Assembly: GCF_900090205.1 (NCBI RefSeq)
Contig: NZ_LT607802.1
Location: forward strand, 1,497,215-1,561,214
Direction of reading: 5' to 3'
Source of the DNA: Vogesella sp. LIG4
GTDB lineage: Bacteria > Pseudomonadota > Gammaproteobacteria > Burkholderiales > Chromobacteriaceae
DNA length: 64,000 nt
Both the position numbers and the translations under genes were made by a program. Position 1 is the stretch's first letter, and each line of letters starts with the position of its first letter. Below are positions 29,382 to 38,603 of the stretch, piece by piece. The notes under the pieces were generated by a model. The model had not been told where the DNA came from. It saw only the letters and a list, made by a program, of their open reading frames with translations, and searched no databases.

Positions 29382-31202
29382 ATGCGTTCTAACTGGGTTG
29401 ATAGCTGGGCGCTGGTTTTCTTGGCGATGGCAGTGAGCTTGCCTTTTTTCAATTATGCTCGATATGTGCCTGCACCCGACTGGTGGACTGATGCGGCTGC
29501 ACTATTCATGCTGGTTTGCGGCGCATTGCTTGGTCTGCTGAGCGCAAGCACGATGGCTTGGCCGCGTGCCAGCATCTGGGCCTTGGTCTGGTGGTTGGCC
29601 TGTTTTGTGCCGATATTTGTGCTGCGCTTTGGCAATGTGTACCAGATCCCGCTATCGGAAACGTTCGGCATTCTGTGGGCCATCGTGGCGGGTAGCCAAT
29701 TTTATGCGCTGGAGCAGCGTCTTGGCAGGCCGCGCGTGGTAACTGTGCTGGCGATTTGCGTGCTGATTGTGGCCTTGATGCAAGCATTTATCGGCTTTGA
29801 ACAGCTAATGGGACTTGCCCTGCTGGCGAATGGTTACTTCCTGTTTAATGGCCCAGGTGACATCATGGGTAATTTTGGGCAACGCAACCAGTTTGCCCAG
29901 TTTTTGAGTTGGGGGATCATTGCTGCCCAGTACCTGATGGCAACTCGTAAGCTGAATATTGTATTGTCATTTATATCCATGACAATACTGTCTGTGGTAG
30001 TTGCTTGGTCAGGTGGGCGGCTGCCTTTGGCTTATGCTGTTACCATGGTGCTGTTCGCTACTGTCTGGTACAGAAAAAATCGGGATGTACGTTTGTTGTC
30101 CACGCTCATTGCAGGAGCCGTACTAATATTGGTGGCCCAATTATTTGGGCATCATATTGCCCAGTGGATAACGGGACATGAAGTCAATAGTGGTCTAGAC
30201 AGAATCAATGATGCTGGTTTTGGGGGGCGCAGGCGGGTTGAATGGACAAAAGCCTGGCAAATTGCCAAGGCATATCCCTGGTTCGGGGTGGGGTTTGGCG
30301 GTTATGCATACCAGTCTGTCTGGCTGGAGGCGTTTGCCGGGCTACCCAAGATTCCAGAAAATACGCTGTTCACACATAGCCATAATCTGATTACCCAGTT
30401 GCTGGCAGAAACAGGGGTGCCAGCAACTTTACTGGCTGCCACCGGGGTAGTAGTAGCAATGTTGCCTTATTTCCGGCGCGAACAGGCAACGTCGGAGAAT
30501 GCATTCCTGGTACTGATTGCTGCCGCAATATTGGGGCACTCCATGTTCGAGTACCCGATGTGGTATATGCCGTTTCTGGTCATGTTCTTCATTGTGCTCA
30601 TGCTTTCTCCACAGGGTGGCCTGAGCATTCCTGTGCGTCCAATGTTGCGCAAGCTTGGAGTGCTTGTGCTTGTCGTTGCCACCTTTGCATACCTGGTGAA
30701 CGGCGCGAGTGTTTTTAATCAGCTCCGCTTCATGGTAGTAACCACTACGGATGTCAAACTGAATGAAAAGAACATGGCGAGACTGCTGCAAATCGCGCCT
30801 AATCCGTTCTGGTCTTATGAGGCAGAATCTCTGCTTGCCAATTATATGCAGCCATCCCGTCAGGATTTGCAGCTGAAGCGTCGCTATTACGAACAGTTGG
30901 CAGCTTATCGGCCCTATCCGCTGCTGTTATGCAACCTGGCCATGTTGCGGACCTGGTCTGGCGATCAGGCGGGTGCGCAGAATGCCCTGATCATGGCGCT
31001 GGCAACGTATCCTGCAAATTCGCCGCAAATCCTGTGGCAACTGAAAGCAGCGGGAGATCCTGCCTTGCAACCACTGGAGGATATGGCCAACAAAAGTGCG
31101 CAAACGTTAGCCAAGCATGGTGACCAGGCGGTTGTCGAAGCTGTCACCAAAGGCCTCCCCGTCCGCGGCCCGCAGATTCCCGATCTGTCGCGCTTCCGCT
31201 GA
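29382..31202 (+). CDS. pglL: PglL/PilO-type protein O-oligosaccharyltransferase
   Basis: A 606-residue polytopic inner-membrane protein of the Wzy/WaaL superfamily. It has about a dozen hydrophobic helices, a conserved central segment (IPENTLFTHSHNLITQLLAETGVPA with the family's histidine), and a long C-terminal periplasmic tail of about 160 residues (Wzy_C_2-like) typical of PglL. It should transfer lipid-linked glycans to serine or threonine of periplasmic proteins, most likely the pilins encoded directly upstream. GC content is lower than the window average, and it contains no copy of the 10-mer. Confidence 0.88.
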   Translation: MRSNWVDSWALVFLAMAVSLPFFNYARYVPAPDWWTDAAALFMLVCGALLGLLSASTMAWPRASIWALVWWLACFVPIFVLRFGNVYQIPLSETFGILWAIVAGSQFYALEQRLGRPRVVTVLAICVLIVALMQAFIGFEQLMGLALLANGYFLFNGPGDIMGNFGQRNQFAQFLSWGIIAAQYLMATRKLNIVLSFISMTILSVVVAWSGGRLPLAYAVTMVLFATVWYRKNRDVRLLSTLIAGAVLILVAQLFGHHIAQWITGHEVNSGLDRINDAGFGGRRRVEWTKAWQIAKAYPWFGVGFGGYAYQSVWLEAFAGLPKIPENTLFTHSHNLITQLLAETGVPATLLAATGVVVAMLPYFRREQATSENAFLVLIAAAILGHSMFEYPMWYMPFLVMFFIVLMLSPQGGLSIPVRPMLRKLGVLVLVVATFAYLVNGASVFNQLRFMVVTTTDVKLNEKNMARLLQIAPNPFWSYEAESLLANYMQPSRQDLQLKRRYYEQLAAYRPYPLLLCNLAMLRTWSGDQAGAQNALIMALATYPANSPQILWQLKAAGDPALQPLEDMANKSAQTLAKHGDQAVVEAVTKGLPVRGPQIPDLSRFR

Positions 31203-31272
31203 CGCGGTGCCGTGGTAGGGCAGGGGGCTTGGTGGTATCGTGTCGGTCTTGGTGTTGCAGGATGAAACCGGC

Positions 31273-31596
31273 ATGAAAACATGGATGATCCCCCTGCTGC
31301 TGGCGCTGTCGGCCGTGGCACAGGCGCAGCCGACAGTGGACCAGCAGTTGCTGTCGGCGCAGATGACATTCCGCGCGGCGGATAACAAGCAGCTGCAGGC
31401 GTTGAAGCTGGAACAGGCGGCGGAGCTGGCGGTGAAGGAAGCCGAACAGAAGCTGGCCAGCGCGCAGCAGCAGCTGCAGCAGAGCCAGCAGCAGTTGCAG
31501 GATGCGCATGTGGCGCGGCAGGCGGCGGATGCCGAGCTGTCGCAGGCCACGCAGCAGCTGCAGCAGGCCTGGAAGCTGAAGGAAGGCGGGCAATGA
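31273..31596 (+). CDS. Small periplasmic coiled-coil protein
   Basis: A 107-residue protein. The signal peptide MKTWMIPLLLALSAVAQA is followed by a nearly continuous heptad-rich helix with runs of Gln, Leu and Ala (KLASAQQQLQQSQQQLQDAH). The ATG at 31273 is chosen because it opens the signal peptide; the frame extends a few codons further upstream. I cannot assign a function. A strong bidirectional terminator follows. Confidence 0.7.
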   Translation: MKTWMIPLLLALSAVAQAQPTVDQQLLSAQMTFRAADNKQLQALKLEQAAELAVKEAEQKLASAQQQLQQSQQQLQDAHVARQAADAELSQATQQLQQAWKLKEGGQ

Positions 31597-31626
31597 AAAA
31601 CCGGGGCATGGCCCCGGTTTTGTTTT
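31597..31626. terminator. Bidirectional terminator
   Basis: AAAACCGGGGC, loop ATG, GCCCCGGTTTT, then TGTTTTG. A and T runs on both sides suit both the plus-strand coiled-coil gene and minus-strand pyrE. Confidence 0.9.
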
Positions 31627-31656
31627 GCTGCCGTATGGAACGCTATCTAAAGCAGC

Positions 31657-32301
31657 TTAGTTCTGCACGCCGTACTTGGCGCGGTAGGCGCTGACCGCCT
31701 CCAGGTTGGCCGCAAGCTCCGGGCTGCCGGCCAGGAAACCCAGCAGGTCGTTCAGGTTGGCGATGGCCACTACCGGCAGATTGTAGTCGCGGGCCACTTC
31801 CTGCACTGCGGACAGCTCGCCAGTGCCGCGTTCCATGCGGTCCAGCGCGATGGCCACGCCGGCCGGTTCGGCACCGGCAGCGCGGATCAGCTGTACCGAT
31901 TCGCGCACCGAGGTACCGGCGGAGATCACGTCGTCGATGATTAGCACCTTGCCCTTGAGCGGCGCGCCCACCAGGGTGCCGCCTTCGCCGTGGTCCTTGG
32001 CTTCCTTGCGGTTGTAGGCGAACGGCACGTTGCGGCCCTGTTCAGCCAGTGCCATGGAGGCGGCGGCGGCCAGGATGATGCCCTTGTAGGCCGGGCCGAA
32101 GATCATGTCGAAGCCGATGCCGCTGGCGCTGATCGACTGTGCGTAGAAGCGCGATAGTTGCAGCACGCTGTCGCCGTCATAGAACAGGCCGGCGTTGAAG
32201 AAGTAGGGCGAGGTCCGTCCTGCCTTGGTGACAAACTCGCCGAAGCGCAACACCTGCTTGTCCAGCGCAAAACGAATAAAATCCTGACGGAAATCGCTCA
32301 T
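31657..32301 (-). CDS. pyrE: Orotate phosphoribosyltransferase
   Basis: Joins orotate to PRPP, giving OMP in pyrimidine synthesis. The 214-residue protein has the PRPP-binding motif [13 protein letters not shown], the flexible catalytic loop [15 protein letters not shown], and the N-terminal [16 protein letters not shown]. The ATG at 32301 follows GAGGG. It diverges from xthA with a 70-bp gap. Confidence 0.97.
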   Translation of the reverse strand: MSDFRQDFIRFALDKQVLRFGEFVTKAGRTSPYFFNAGLFYDGDSVLQLSRFYAQSISASGIGFDMIFGPAYKGIILAAAASMALAEQGRNVPFAYNRKEAKDHGEGGTLVGAPLKGKVLIIDDVISAGTSVRESVQLIRAAGAEPAGVAIALDRMERGTGELSAVQEVARDYNLPVVAIANLNDLLGFLAGSPELAANLEAVSAYRAKYGVQN

Positions 32302-32371
32302 TACAAACCCTCTTTCACTTAAGTCTTTGTTGCTGCTTGAAAATGGCGGCAAGGATACCACGGGAGAACCC

Positions 32372-33145
32372 ATGCTTCGAATCGTTTCGGCCAACCTCAA
32401 CGGCATCCGCTCGGCGGACAAGAAAGGTTTCTTCGACTGGCTGGCAGGCCACAACGCCGATTTCGTCTGCGTGCAGGAGTTGAAGGCGCAGGCCGACGAC
32501 CTGTCCGCGCGCATGCGTGCGCCGGACGGCTACAGCGGCTACTTCCACTACGCCGAGAAGAAGGGCTACAGCGGCGTGGGCATCTACAGCCGCCACCAGC
32601 CGGACGCGGTGGTGGAAGGCCTGGGCGTGGACTGGATCGACGCCGAGGGTCGCTACCTGCAGTTGGATTTCGGCAACTTGTCGGTGGTGTCGCTGTACCT
32701 GCCGTCCGGCTCCAGCAGCGATGAGCGCCAGCAGGTGAAGTTCCAGTTTCTGGACGTGTTCATGCCGCACTTGGACGCGCTGCGCGAAAGCGGCCGCGAC
32801 GTGGTGATCTGCGGCGACTGGAACATCGCCCACAACGAGATCGACCTCAAGAACTGGAAGGGCAACCTGAAGAACTCCGGCTTCCTGCCGGAAGAGCGTG
32901 CCTGGATGACCGACCTGCTGTCGCGCGGCTGGAGCGACACCTGGCGCCGGTTGTACCCGGAGCAGCCGGGCTACAGCTGGTGGAGCAACCGCGGCCAGGC
33001 CTACGCCAAGGACGTGGGTTGGCGTATCGACTACCACATCGTTTCGCCGGGCATGATGGACACCGCGCGTGCCGCCAGCGTGTACAAGGACGAAAAATTC
33101 TCCGACCACGCACCACTGACGGTGGACTACGACAGGGCACTGTGA
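32372..33145 (+). CDS. xthA: Exodeoxyribonuclease III (AP endonuclease)
   Basis: Base-excision repair enzyme of the exonuclease-endonuclease-phosphatase superfamily, 257 residues. Metal and catalytic residues are seen in [37 protein letters not shown] and the C-terminal [17 protein letters not shown] lies before the ATG. The next gene starts inside its stop codon (TGATG). Confidence 0.96.
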   Translation: MLRIVSANLNGIRSADKKGFFDWLAGHNADFVCVQELKAQADDLSARMRAPDGYSGYFHYAEKKGYSGVGIYSRHQPDAVVEGLGVDWIDAEGRYLQLDFGNLSVVSLYLPSGSSSDERQQVKFQFLDVFMPHLDALRESGRDVVICGDWNIAHNEIDLKNWKGNLKNSGFLPEERAWMTDLLSRGWSDTWRRLYPEQPGYSWWSNRGQAYAKDVGWRIDYHIVSPGMMDTARAASVYKDEKFSDHAPLTVDYDRAL

Positions 33146-33741
33146 TGCTGGACGATGATGACGTGTACCTGGTGACGGTGCCGGGCTGGGGCAATTCCGG
33201 CGCGGAACACTGGCAGAGCTACTGGGAAGTGCTGTACCCGCTGGCCCTGCGTGTGGAGCAGGACAACTGGCTGTACCCGACGCGTGCGGAGTGGGTGGCG
33301 CGGCTGGCGGCCACGGTGGACGATTGCGCCGGCAAGGTGGTGCTGGCGGCGCACAGCCTGGGCTGCCACACCGTGGTGGCATGGCTGGCGCAGGCCAGCC
33401 TGCAGCAGCAGCGCAAGGTACAGGGTGTGCTGCTGGTGGCGCCGCCGGCGCTGCCGATCACCCCGCAGCGGGCACTGGCCAGCGGTGAACTGCCGGCAGG
33501 TGCGGCGGTGCCGGATTTCGCCGGCTTCGAGCAGGCTCTGGCGCTGCATTTGCCGGTGCCGGTGCGGCTGGTGGCCAGCCGCGACGACCTGTTCTGCGAC
33601 TGGGCCGAAGCCGAGGCGATGGCCGCAGGCTGGGGTGTCAAGCTGCTGGATGCCGGCCACGCCGGCCACATGGGCAGCCACAGCGGGCTGGGCGACTGGA
33701 AGGCGGGGCAGAAGCTGATCCAGCAGTTGATGCTGGGCTGA
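33145..33741 (+). CDS. RBBP9/YdeN-family alpha/beta hydrolase
   Basis: A 198-residue serine hydrolase. The oxyanion segment is VPGWGNSGAEHWQSYW, the nucleophile elbow AAHSLGCH (S71), the acid is in LVASRDDLFCD, and the histidine is in DAGHAGHMGSHSGLG. Substrates of this family are mostly unknown. It is coupled to xthA, which suggests co-expression. A shared terminator follows. Confidence 0.88.
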   Translation: MLDDDDVYLVTVPGWGNSGAEHWQSYWEVLYPLALRVEQDNWLYPTRAEWVARLAATVDDCAGKVVLAAHSLGCHTVVAWLAQASLQQQRKVQGVLLVAPPALPITPQRALASGELPAGAAVPDFAGFEQALALHLPVPVRLVASRDDLFCDWAEAEAMAAGWGVKLLDAGHAGHMGSHSGLGDWKAGQKLIQQLMLG

Positions 33742-33786
33742 GCCTGTCGGCTGGGTGTACGGCCCGCTTTACCGGGCAGGAAAACA

Positions 33787-33816
33787 AAAAGGTTGGCCGC
33801 ATGCGGCCAACCTTTT
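33787..33816. terminator. Bidirectional terminator, 30-bp palindrome of two 10-mers
   Basis: AAAAGGTTGGCCGC and its complement are separated only by AT, making a perfect palindrome with A and T tails on either side. It lies between the convergent hydrolase and DJ-1-like genes. Confidence 0.9.
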
Positions 33817-33835
33817 GTTGTTTCAAGCGTGGAGA

Positions 33836-34450
33836 TCAGGCGAAGGCGTGCTGGCCGGCATCGGCCTGGCGCAGCACTTGCAGCGCGTGCGCCACGTAGC
33901 TTTCCTTCTCGCCCACCGGCGCCATGTAGTGCAGCGCGGCTTCCGCCGCGGCCTCGCCGGCCAGGCGCGAGATCAGCCAGCCTGCCAGGTAGGCGGAAGC
34001 CAGGCAGCCGCCGGCGGTGGCCACGCTGCCGTTGACGTGCAGCGGCGTCTGCAGCGGGCGCACGCCCAGCTCCTGCAGCCACGGTGCGGTGGTGAGGTCG
34101 GTGCAGGCCACGCCGTCCTGCAGCAGGCCGAGGCGCGCCAGAATCAGCGCGCCGGAGCATTGCGCCGCGATCAGTTGCCGCGAGCGGTCCAGCTGCAGCC
34201 GCGCCAGCATCGCTTCATCCTGGATGATATTGCGGGTCTGGATGCCGCTGCCCACCAGCACCGCGTCGGCGCTGGTGGCTTCTTCCAGCGAGATATGGCC
34301 GTGCAGCGTCACGCCGTTCATCGAGGTGACCTGCGGCGTGGGCGTGGCCAGCGACACGCGCAGCTTGGGCGTGACGCGGTTGAGGATGCCCAGCGCGATC
34401 AGCGAGTCCAGTTCATTGAAACCTTCGAAAGTCAGGATGGCAACGTGCAT
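33836..34450 (-). CDS. DJ-1/PfpI superfamily protein
   Basis: A 204-residue protein beginning MHVAILTFEGFNELDSLIAL, with the nucleophile-elbow cysteine in IAAQCSGALILARLG (C98). It resembles the sensor half of GlxA-type AraC regulators or isonitrile-hydratase-like proteins but lacks a DNA-binding domain. Its catalytic activity is not predictable. GGAG lies upstream on the minus strand. Repeat copy D sits between it and the upstream sulfurtransferase gene. Confidence 0.8.
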   Translation of the reverse strand: MHVAILTFEGFNELDSLIALGILNRVTPKLRVSLATPTPQVTSMNGVTLHGHISLEEATSADAVLVGSGIQTRNIIQDEAMLARLQLDRSRQLIAAQCSGALILARLGLLQDGVACTDLTTAPWLQELGVRPLQTPLHVNGSVATAGGCLASAYLAGWLISRLAGEAAAEAALHYMAPVGEKESYVAHALQVLRQADAGQHAFA

Positions 34451-34485
34451 GGGGTCTCCTCGTCAGCAAAAAAATTGTAGAGCGT

Positions 34486-34563
34486 GCTCACGATCCTGCG
34501 AGCCCGGGCGAGACAGGGCGCACTCATCGCGCAATGTTTCACGACGCGCAGCGGATCGTGTGC
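34486..34563 (-). repeat. Stop-adjacent palindrome-ended element, copy D (short)
   Basis: An inverted copy of about 78 bp. On the minus strand it begins GCACACGATCCGCTGCGC and ends CTGTCTCGCCCGGGCTCG then CAGGATCGTGAGC. It shares GTCGTGARACRTTRCGCGAT with copy C and lacks the middle. It starts 7 bp after the sulfurtransferase stop. Confidence 0.75.
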
Positions 34564-34569
34564 CGGCGC

Positions 34570-35409
34570 TCAGGCGCCGGTGGCTATCGGGCGGCTGCTA
34601 TCACTGCACCACTCGCTCCACGAGCCGGGATACAGGCGGCTGCCGGCGAGGCCGGCGTGTTCCAGTGCCAGCTTGTTGTGGCAGGCGGTGACGCCGCTGC
34701 CGCAGTACAGCACCACTTCATCGGCCGGGGTGTCGCCCAGTACGGCCTGCCATTCTGCGGCCAACGTTGCTGCCGGTTTGAAGCGGCCATCCTGCAGATT
34801 GAGCTGGAAGAAGCGGTTGCGCGCGCCAGGAATGTGGCCGCCTACCGGGTCCAGCGTTTCGTTCAGGCCGGCAAAGCGGTCCGGGGCACGGGCATCCACC
34901 AGCTGGAAGGCCGGCTTGTCGAGATTGGCCACTATCTGTTCCACTTCCAGCATTTCTTCCAGCGGCGCACGCATCACGAAGCGGGTGCTGCGCTTTTCCG
35001 GTGCTTCGGTGCTGATGGCGCCACCGGCGGCCTGCCAGGCTGCCCAGCCGCCATCCAGTACTGCCACCGCCTCGTGCCCCAGCCAGCGCAGCAGCCACCA
35101 GGCGCGCGCGGCGTACATGCCGCCGGCGTCGTCGTAGGCCACCACCTGGGTGTCCGGGCCGATGCCCAGCGCGCCGAAGTTGACTGCCAGGCGCTGGCCG
35201 TCCGGCAGCGGGTGGCGGCCGTTGCTGCCGTTCTTGGCACCGGACAGGTGGTAGTCCAGGTGCAGGTAATGCGCTTCCGGCAGGTGGCCGGCTTCGTACA
35301 CGGTGGGGCCGTAGGCCGGGTCGGCCAGCTGGAAGCGGCAATCGAGAACCACCAGCTCTGCCGGGTCAAGGGCCTGCAACTGCTGGGCCGAGATAAGGGT
35401 GCGGTACAT
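34570..35409 (-). CDS. sseA: 3-mercaptopyruvate sulfurtransferase-like protein
   Basis: A 279-residue tandem-rhodanese protein that moves sulfur from 3-mercaptopyruvate or thiosulfate to an acceptor. The inactive first domain has VVLDCRFQL and AGHLPEAHYLHLD. The active second domain has the cysteine loop YCGSGVTACHNK, whose CGSGVT form fits mercaptopyruvate rather than thiosulfate enzymes. AGGAG precedes the ATG. Confidence 0.88.
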   Translation of the reverse strand: MYRTLISAQQLQALDPAELVVLDCRFQLADPAYGPTVYEAGHLPEAHYLHLDYHLSGAKNGSNGRHPLPDGQRLAVNFGALGIGPDTQVVAYDDAGGMYAARAWWLLRWLGHEAVAVLDGGWAAWQAAGGAISTEAPEKRSTRFVMRAPLEEMLEVEQIVANLDKPAFQLVDARAPDRFAGLNETLDPVGGHIPGARNRFFQLNLQDGRFKPAATLAAEWQAVLGDTPADEVVLYCGSGVTACHNKLALEHAGLAGSRLYPGSWSEWCSDSSRPIATGA

Positions 35410-35543
35410 GACGTTTCTCCTGTCTGCGCTGCGGGCACCTTGCGAAGCCAGCCACTGGCCGGCTTCGCAAGGCGTCCTGACCGCCGTGGCGGTCAAGCGT
35501 TGTTTGAAATTTTAAACGTTAGTCACCTTAGCATGCCGTGGCC

Positions 35544-35942
35544 TCAGCCGGCCAGTTTGTCGCGCAGCCGTGCGGCCAACTGTGGCATGCCGTGCGCCAC
35601 GCCCTCGCGCTGCGCGGCGCCCCACAGCGGGTTGGGGAAGTGCTTGTCGTCGGCAAAGCGCGGAATCACGTGCCAGTGCAGGTGCGGCACCATATTGCCG
35701 AAGCTGGCGAGGTTGATCTTGTCCGGGTTCAGCACATCGCGCAGCGCCTGCTCGGTGCGCAGCACCCAGTCCAGCACATGGGCGCGGTCGGCGGGGGCAA
35801 GGTCGGTCATTTCCTTGACGTGCGCATGCCAGATCACGCGGCAGAACGCCGGGTAGTCGGCATCGGCCACCAGGATTACCCGCAGCCTGTCGTCGCGGTA
35901 GAGGATGTCACCACCGTCCTGGTGGCACAGTTCACAGTTCAT
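35544..35942 (-). CDS. HIT-family hydrolase
   Basis: A 132-residue histidine-triad protein (HLHWHVIPR) that hydrolyses or transfers nucleotide phosphates. A CxxC pair at the N-terminus (MNCELCHQDGG) may hold a zinc, as in Fhit/HinT-like branches. It is downstream of hemF on the same strand, with 28 bp between them, so the two may be co-transcribed. Confidence 0.88.
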   Translation of the reverse strand: MNCELCHQDGGDILYRDDRLRVILVADADYPAFCRVIWHAHVKEMTDLAPADRAHVLDWVLRTEQALRDVLNPDKINLASFGNMVPHLHWHVIPRFADDKHFPNPLWGAAQREGVAHGMPQLAARLRDKLAG

Positions 35943-35970
35943 TGTAGGTCTCCCAAGGTTGGCCGCAGGC

Positions 35971-36879
<909 letters not shown>

Positions 36880-36973
36880 TCACGTATCCTGCATTTTTTG
36901 GGCGATAGCCGATTGTAACCCGTTCACCCGCGCCGGCACGCATTACCACGGCATGGCGCGGCAAGGAGCCTGC

Positions 36974-37594
36974 ATGATCGATCTCTACACCTGGGGCACT
37001 CCCAACGGCAAGAAAGTCTCCATTGTGCTGGAGGAGCTGGGCCTGGCGTACCGGGTGATTCCGGTGAACATCGGCCAGAACGAGCAGTTCGCGCCGGATT
37101 TCCTCAGCATCAGCCCCAACAACAAGATTCCAGCCATCGTCGATCACGACGGCCCGGGCGGTGCGCCGCTGGCGCTGTTTGAATCCGGCGCGATTCTCTC
37201 CTACCTGGCGGAGAAATGCGGCCAACTATTGGCCGCTGCCGGTGCCGAGCGCTACCAGACGCTGCAGTGGCTGATGTTCCAGATGGGGGGCTTCGGACCG
37301 ATGCTGGGGCAGGCGCATCACTTCCTGCGCTACGCGCCGGAGCCGGTGCCGTATGCGCAGAAGCGCTACCACGACGAGACGCTGCGCCTGTACGGCGTGC
37401 TGGATCGCCAGCTGGCGGCGCAGCGCTACGTGGCCGGCGCGCACTACAGCATCGCCGATATCGCCATCTACCCGTGGGTGGCGCGGCACGAGTGGCACCG
37501 AGTTGATCTGGCCGCCTTCCCGCACGTGGCGCGCTGGTATGCCGAGCTGGGCGAACGCCCGGCGGTACAGCGCGGTATGGCGGTGCCGGGCTGA
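36974..37594 (+). CDS. Glutathione S-transferase
   Basis: A 206-residue protein with an N-terminal thioredoxin-like domain (DLYTWGTPNGKKVSIVLEEL, then NNKIPAIVDHDGP and FESGAILSYLAEK) and a helical C-terminal domain. The N-terminus is like YghU/YfcG (nu-class) enzymes, which use TxxGxK-type residues and can reduce organic peroxides. AAGGAG precedes the ATG. It diverges from hemF. Repeat copy E starts 7 bp after the stop. Confidence 0.9.
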   Translation: MIDLYTWGTPNGKKVSIVLEELGLAYRVIPVNIGQNEQFAPDFLSISPNNKIPAIVDHDGPGGAPLALFESGAILSYLAEKCGQLLAAAGAERYQTLQWLMFQMGGFGPMLGQAHHFLRYAPEPVPYAQKRYHDETLRLYGVLDRQLAAQRYVAGAHYSIADIAIYPWVARHEWHRVDLAAFPHVARWYAELGERPAVQRGMAVPG

Positions 37595-37600
37595 GCGACT

Positions 37601-37701
37601 GTGCACGATTGAGCAGCTGTTTTTTTACGGTGTGCTGCGCATTGACGCCATGCCAATGCCGCCTCCGCTGCTGTTTTCGCCCTGGCTCGCCAGGTCGTGA
37701 A
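37601..37701 (+). repeat. Stop-adjacent palindrome-ended element, copy E (diverged)
   Basis: It begins GTGCACGATT and ends TTTTCGCCCTGGCTCGCC then GGTCGTGAA. It keeps the ends and the TTTTCGCC block but has a diverged middle. It starts 7 bp after the GST stop. Confidence 0.55.
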
Positions 37702-37713
37702 TGGGGGGCGGCA

Positions 37714-37746
37714 CAAAAAAAAGCGGCCCGTCCACGGGGACGGGCC
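37714..37746 (-). terminator. Second terminator past the OmpA-like gene
   Basis: A perfect 9-bp stem GGCCCGTCC / GGACGGGCC with the loop ACGG. On the minus strand it is followed by eight T. It backs up the terminator at 37774. Confidence 0.8.
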
Positions 37747-37773
37747 AAGCAACGCACTTCAACACACTTCAAC

Positions 37774-37800
37774 AAAAAAATTGCCCGCCGCGAGGCGGGC
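37774..37800 (-). terminator. Terminator of the OmpA-like gene
   Basis: A GCCCGCC / GGCGGGC stem with the loop GCGA. On the minus strand it is followed by AATTTTTTT. It lies about 50 bp past the stop at 37852. Confidence 0.85.
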
Positions 37801-37851
37801 CAAGGTTCACACGAGAGGAGAAAAAGAGAGCAGAGGAGGCTGCCGTAATAC

Positions 37852-38442
37852 TTAGAACATGTAGGCTACGCCAGCCTTCAGTACCGATACCGGCGCGGTG
37901 TCGGTGATGTTCTTGTGCTTGATGTCGCCCAGGGTTTCATACTCGGCACGCAGGCTTACCTGCTTGTTCAGCTTGTAGGCGGCGCCTACACCCAGGCCGA
38001 GGCTGAAGTTGTCGTCCTTGCCGCTGCTCAGCGCCGGGTTGCTGCTGGTGAAGCTGCTGTGCAGGTAGTTGGCGGACACCTTGCCATATACCTCGAACTT
38101 GTCGTTTACGGGAATGATGCCAAGTGCAGCTGCACGAAAGGAGTCGTAGTCCAGTTTGCCGGCGCCATTCAGCGGCACGGCGTCGCCGTTGCGCAGGTAG
38201 CTGCCTTCAACCGCGAAATTGTCATTGATGCGCTTGCCGACGCCGATTTCCGCCATGCCCTTGGTGGCATCGTCGCTATCGACCTTGGTGCTGCTTACGC
38301 CAGCACGGCTGGCGGCGCCGTCTTTCAGCGTCCACTGGTTGGTGGAGGCGCCCAGGTTGCCGAACACATAGGTACCGGTATCAGCGGCGTAGGCGGAAGT
38401 ACCGGCGGCGATCAGTACAGAAGCGATAAGCAGTTTTTTCAT
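37852..38442 (-). CDS. OmpA-like small outer-membrane beta-barrel
   Basis: A 196-residue protein. The signal peptide MKKLLIASVLIAAGTSAYA is followed by eight amphipathic strands (YVFGNLGAST, MAEIGVGKRINDNFAVEGSY, FEVYGKVSANYLHSSF, FSLGLGVGAAYKLN) and ends in YMF with a terminal phenylalanine, the BAM recognition signature. It has no peptidoglycan-binding domain. Tandem terminators suggest strong, monocistronic expression. Confidence 0.85.
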   Translation of the reverse strand: MKKLLIASVLIAAGTSAYAADTGTYVFGNLGASTNQWTLKDGAASRAGVSSTKVDSDDATKGMAEIGVGKRINDNFAVEGSYLRNGDAVPLNGAGKLDYDSFRAAALGIIPVNDKFEVYGKVSANYLHSSFTSSNPALSSGKDDNFSLGLGVGAAYKLNKQVSLRAEYETLGDIKHKNITDTAPVSVLKAGVAYMF

Positions 38443-38603
38443 GAGTGACTCCGAGTCAGCGGTGAAGTTGATGGAGTCATTGTGCGTTTCGCTGCGGCTT
38501 AACACTATGCGGCTTGCGTGGGCGGAATGTGCGCCTGGCGTGGCGTTGTGTGACGCTGTGTGACAGGGCAGCCCGGGGGCGATGCGGCTGCCCGGGGCGG
38601 GGC

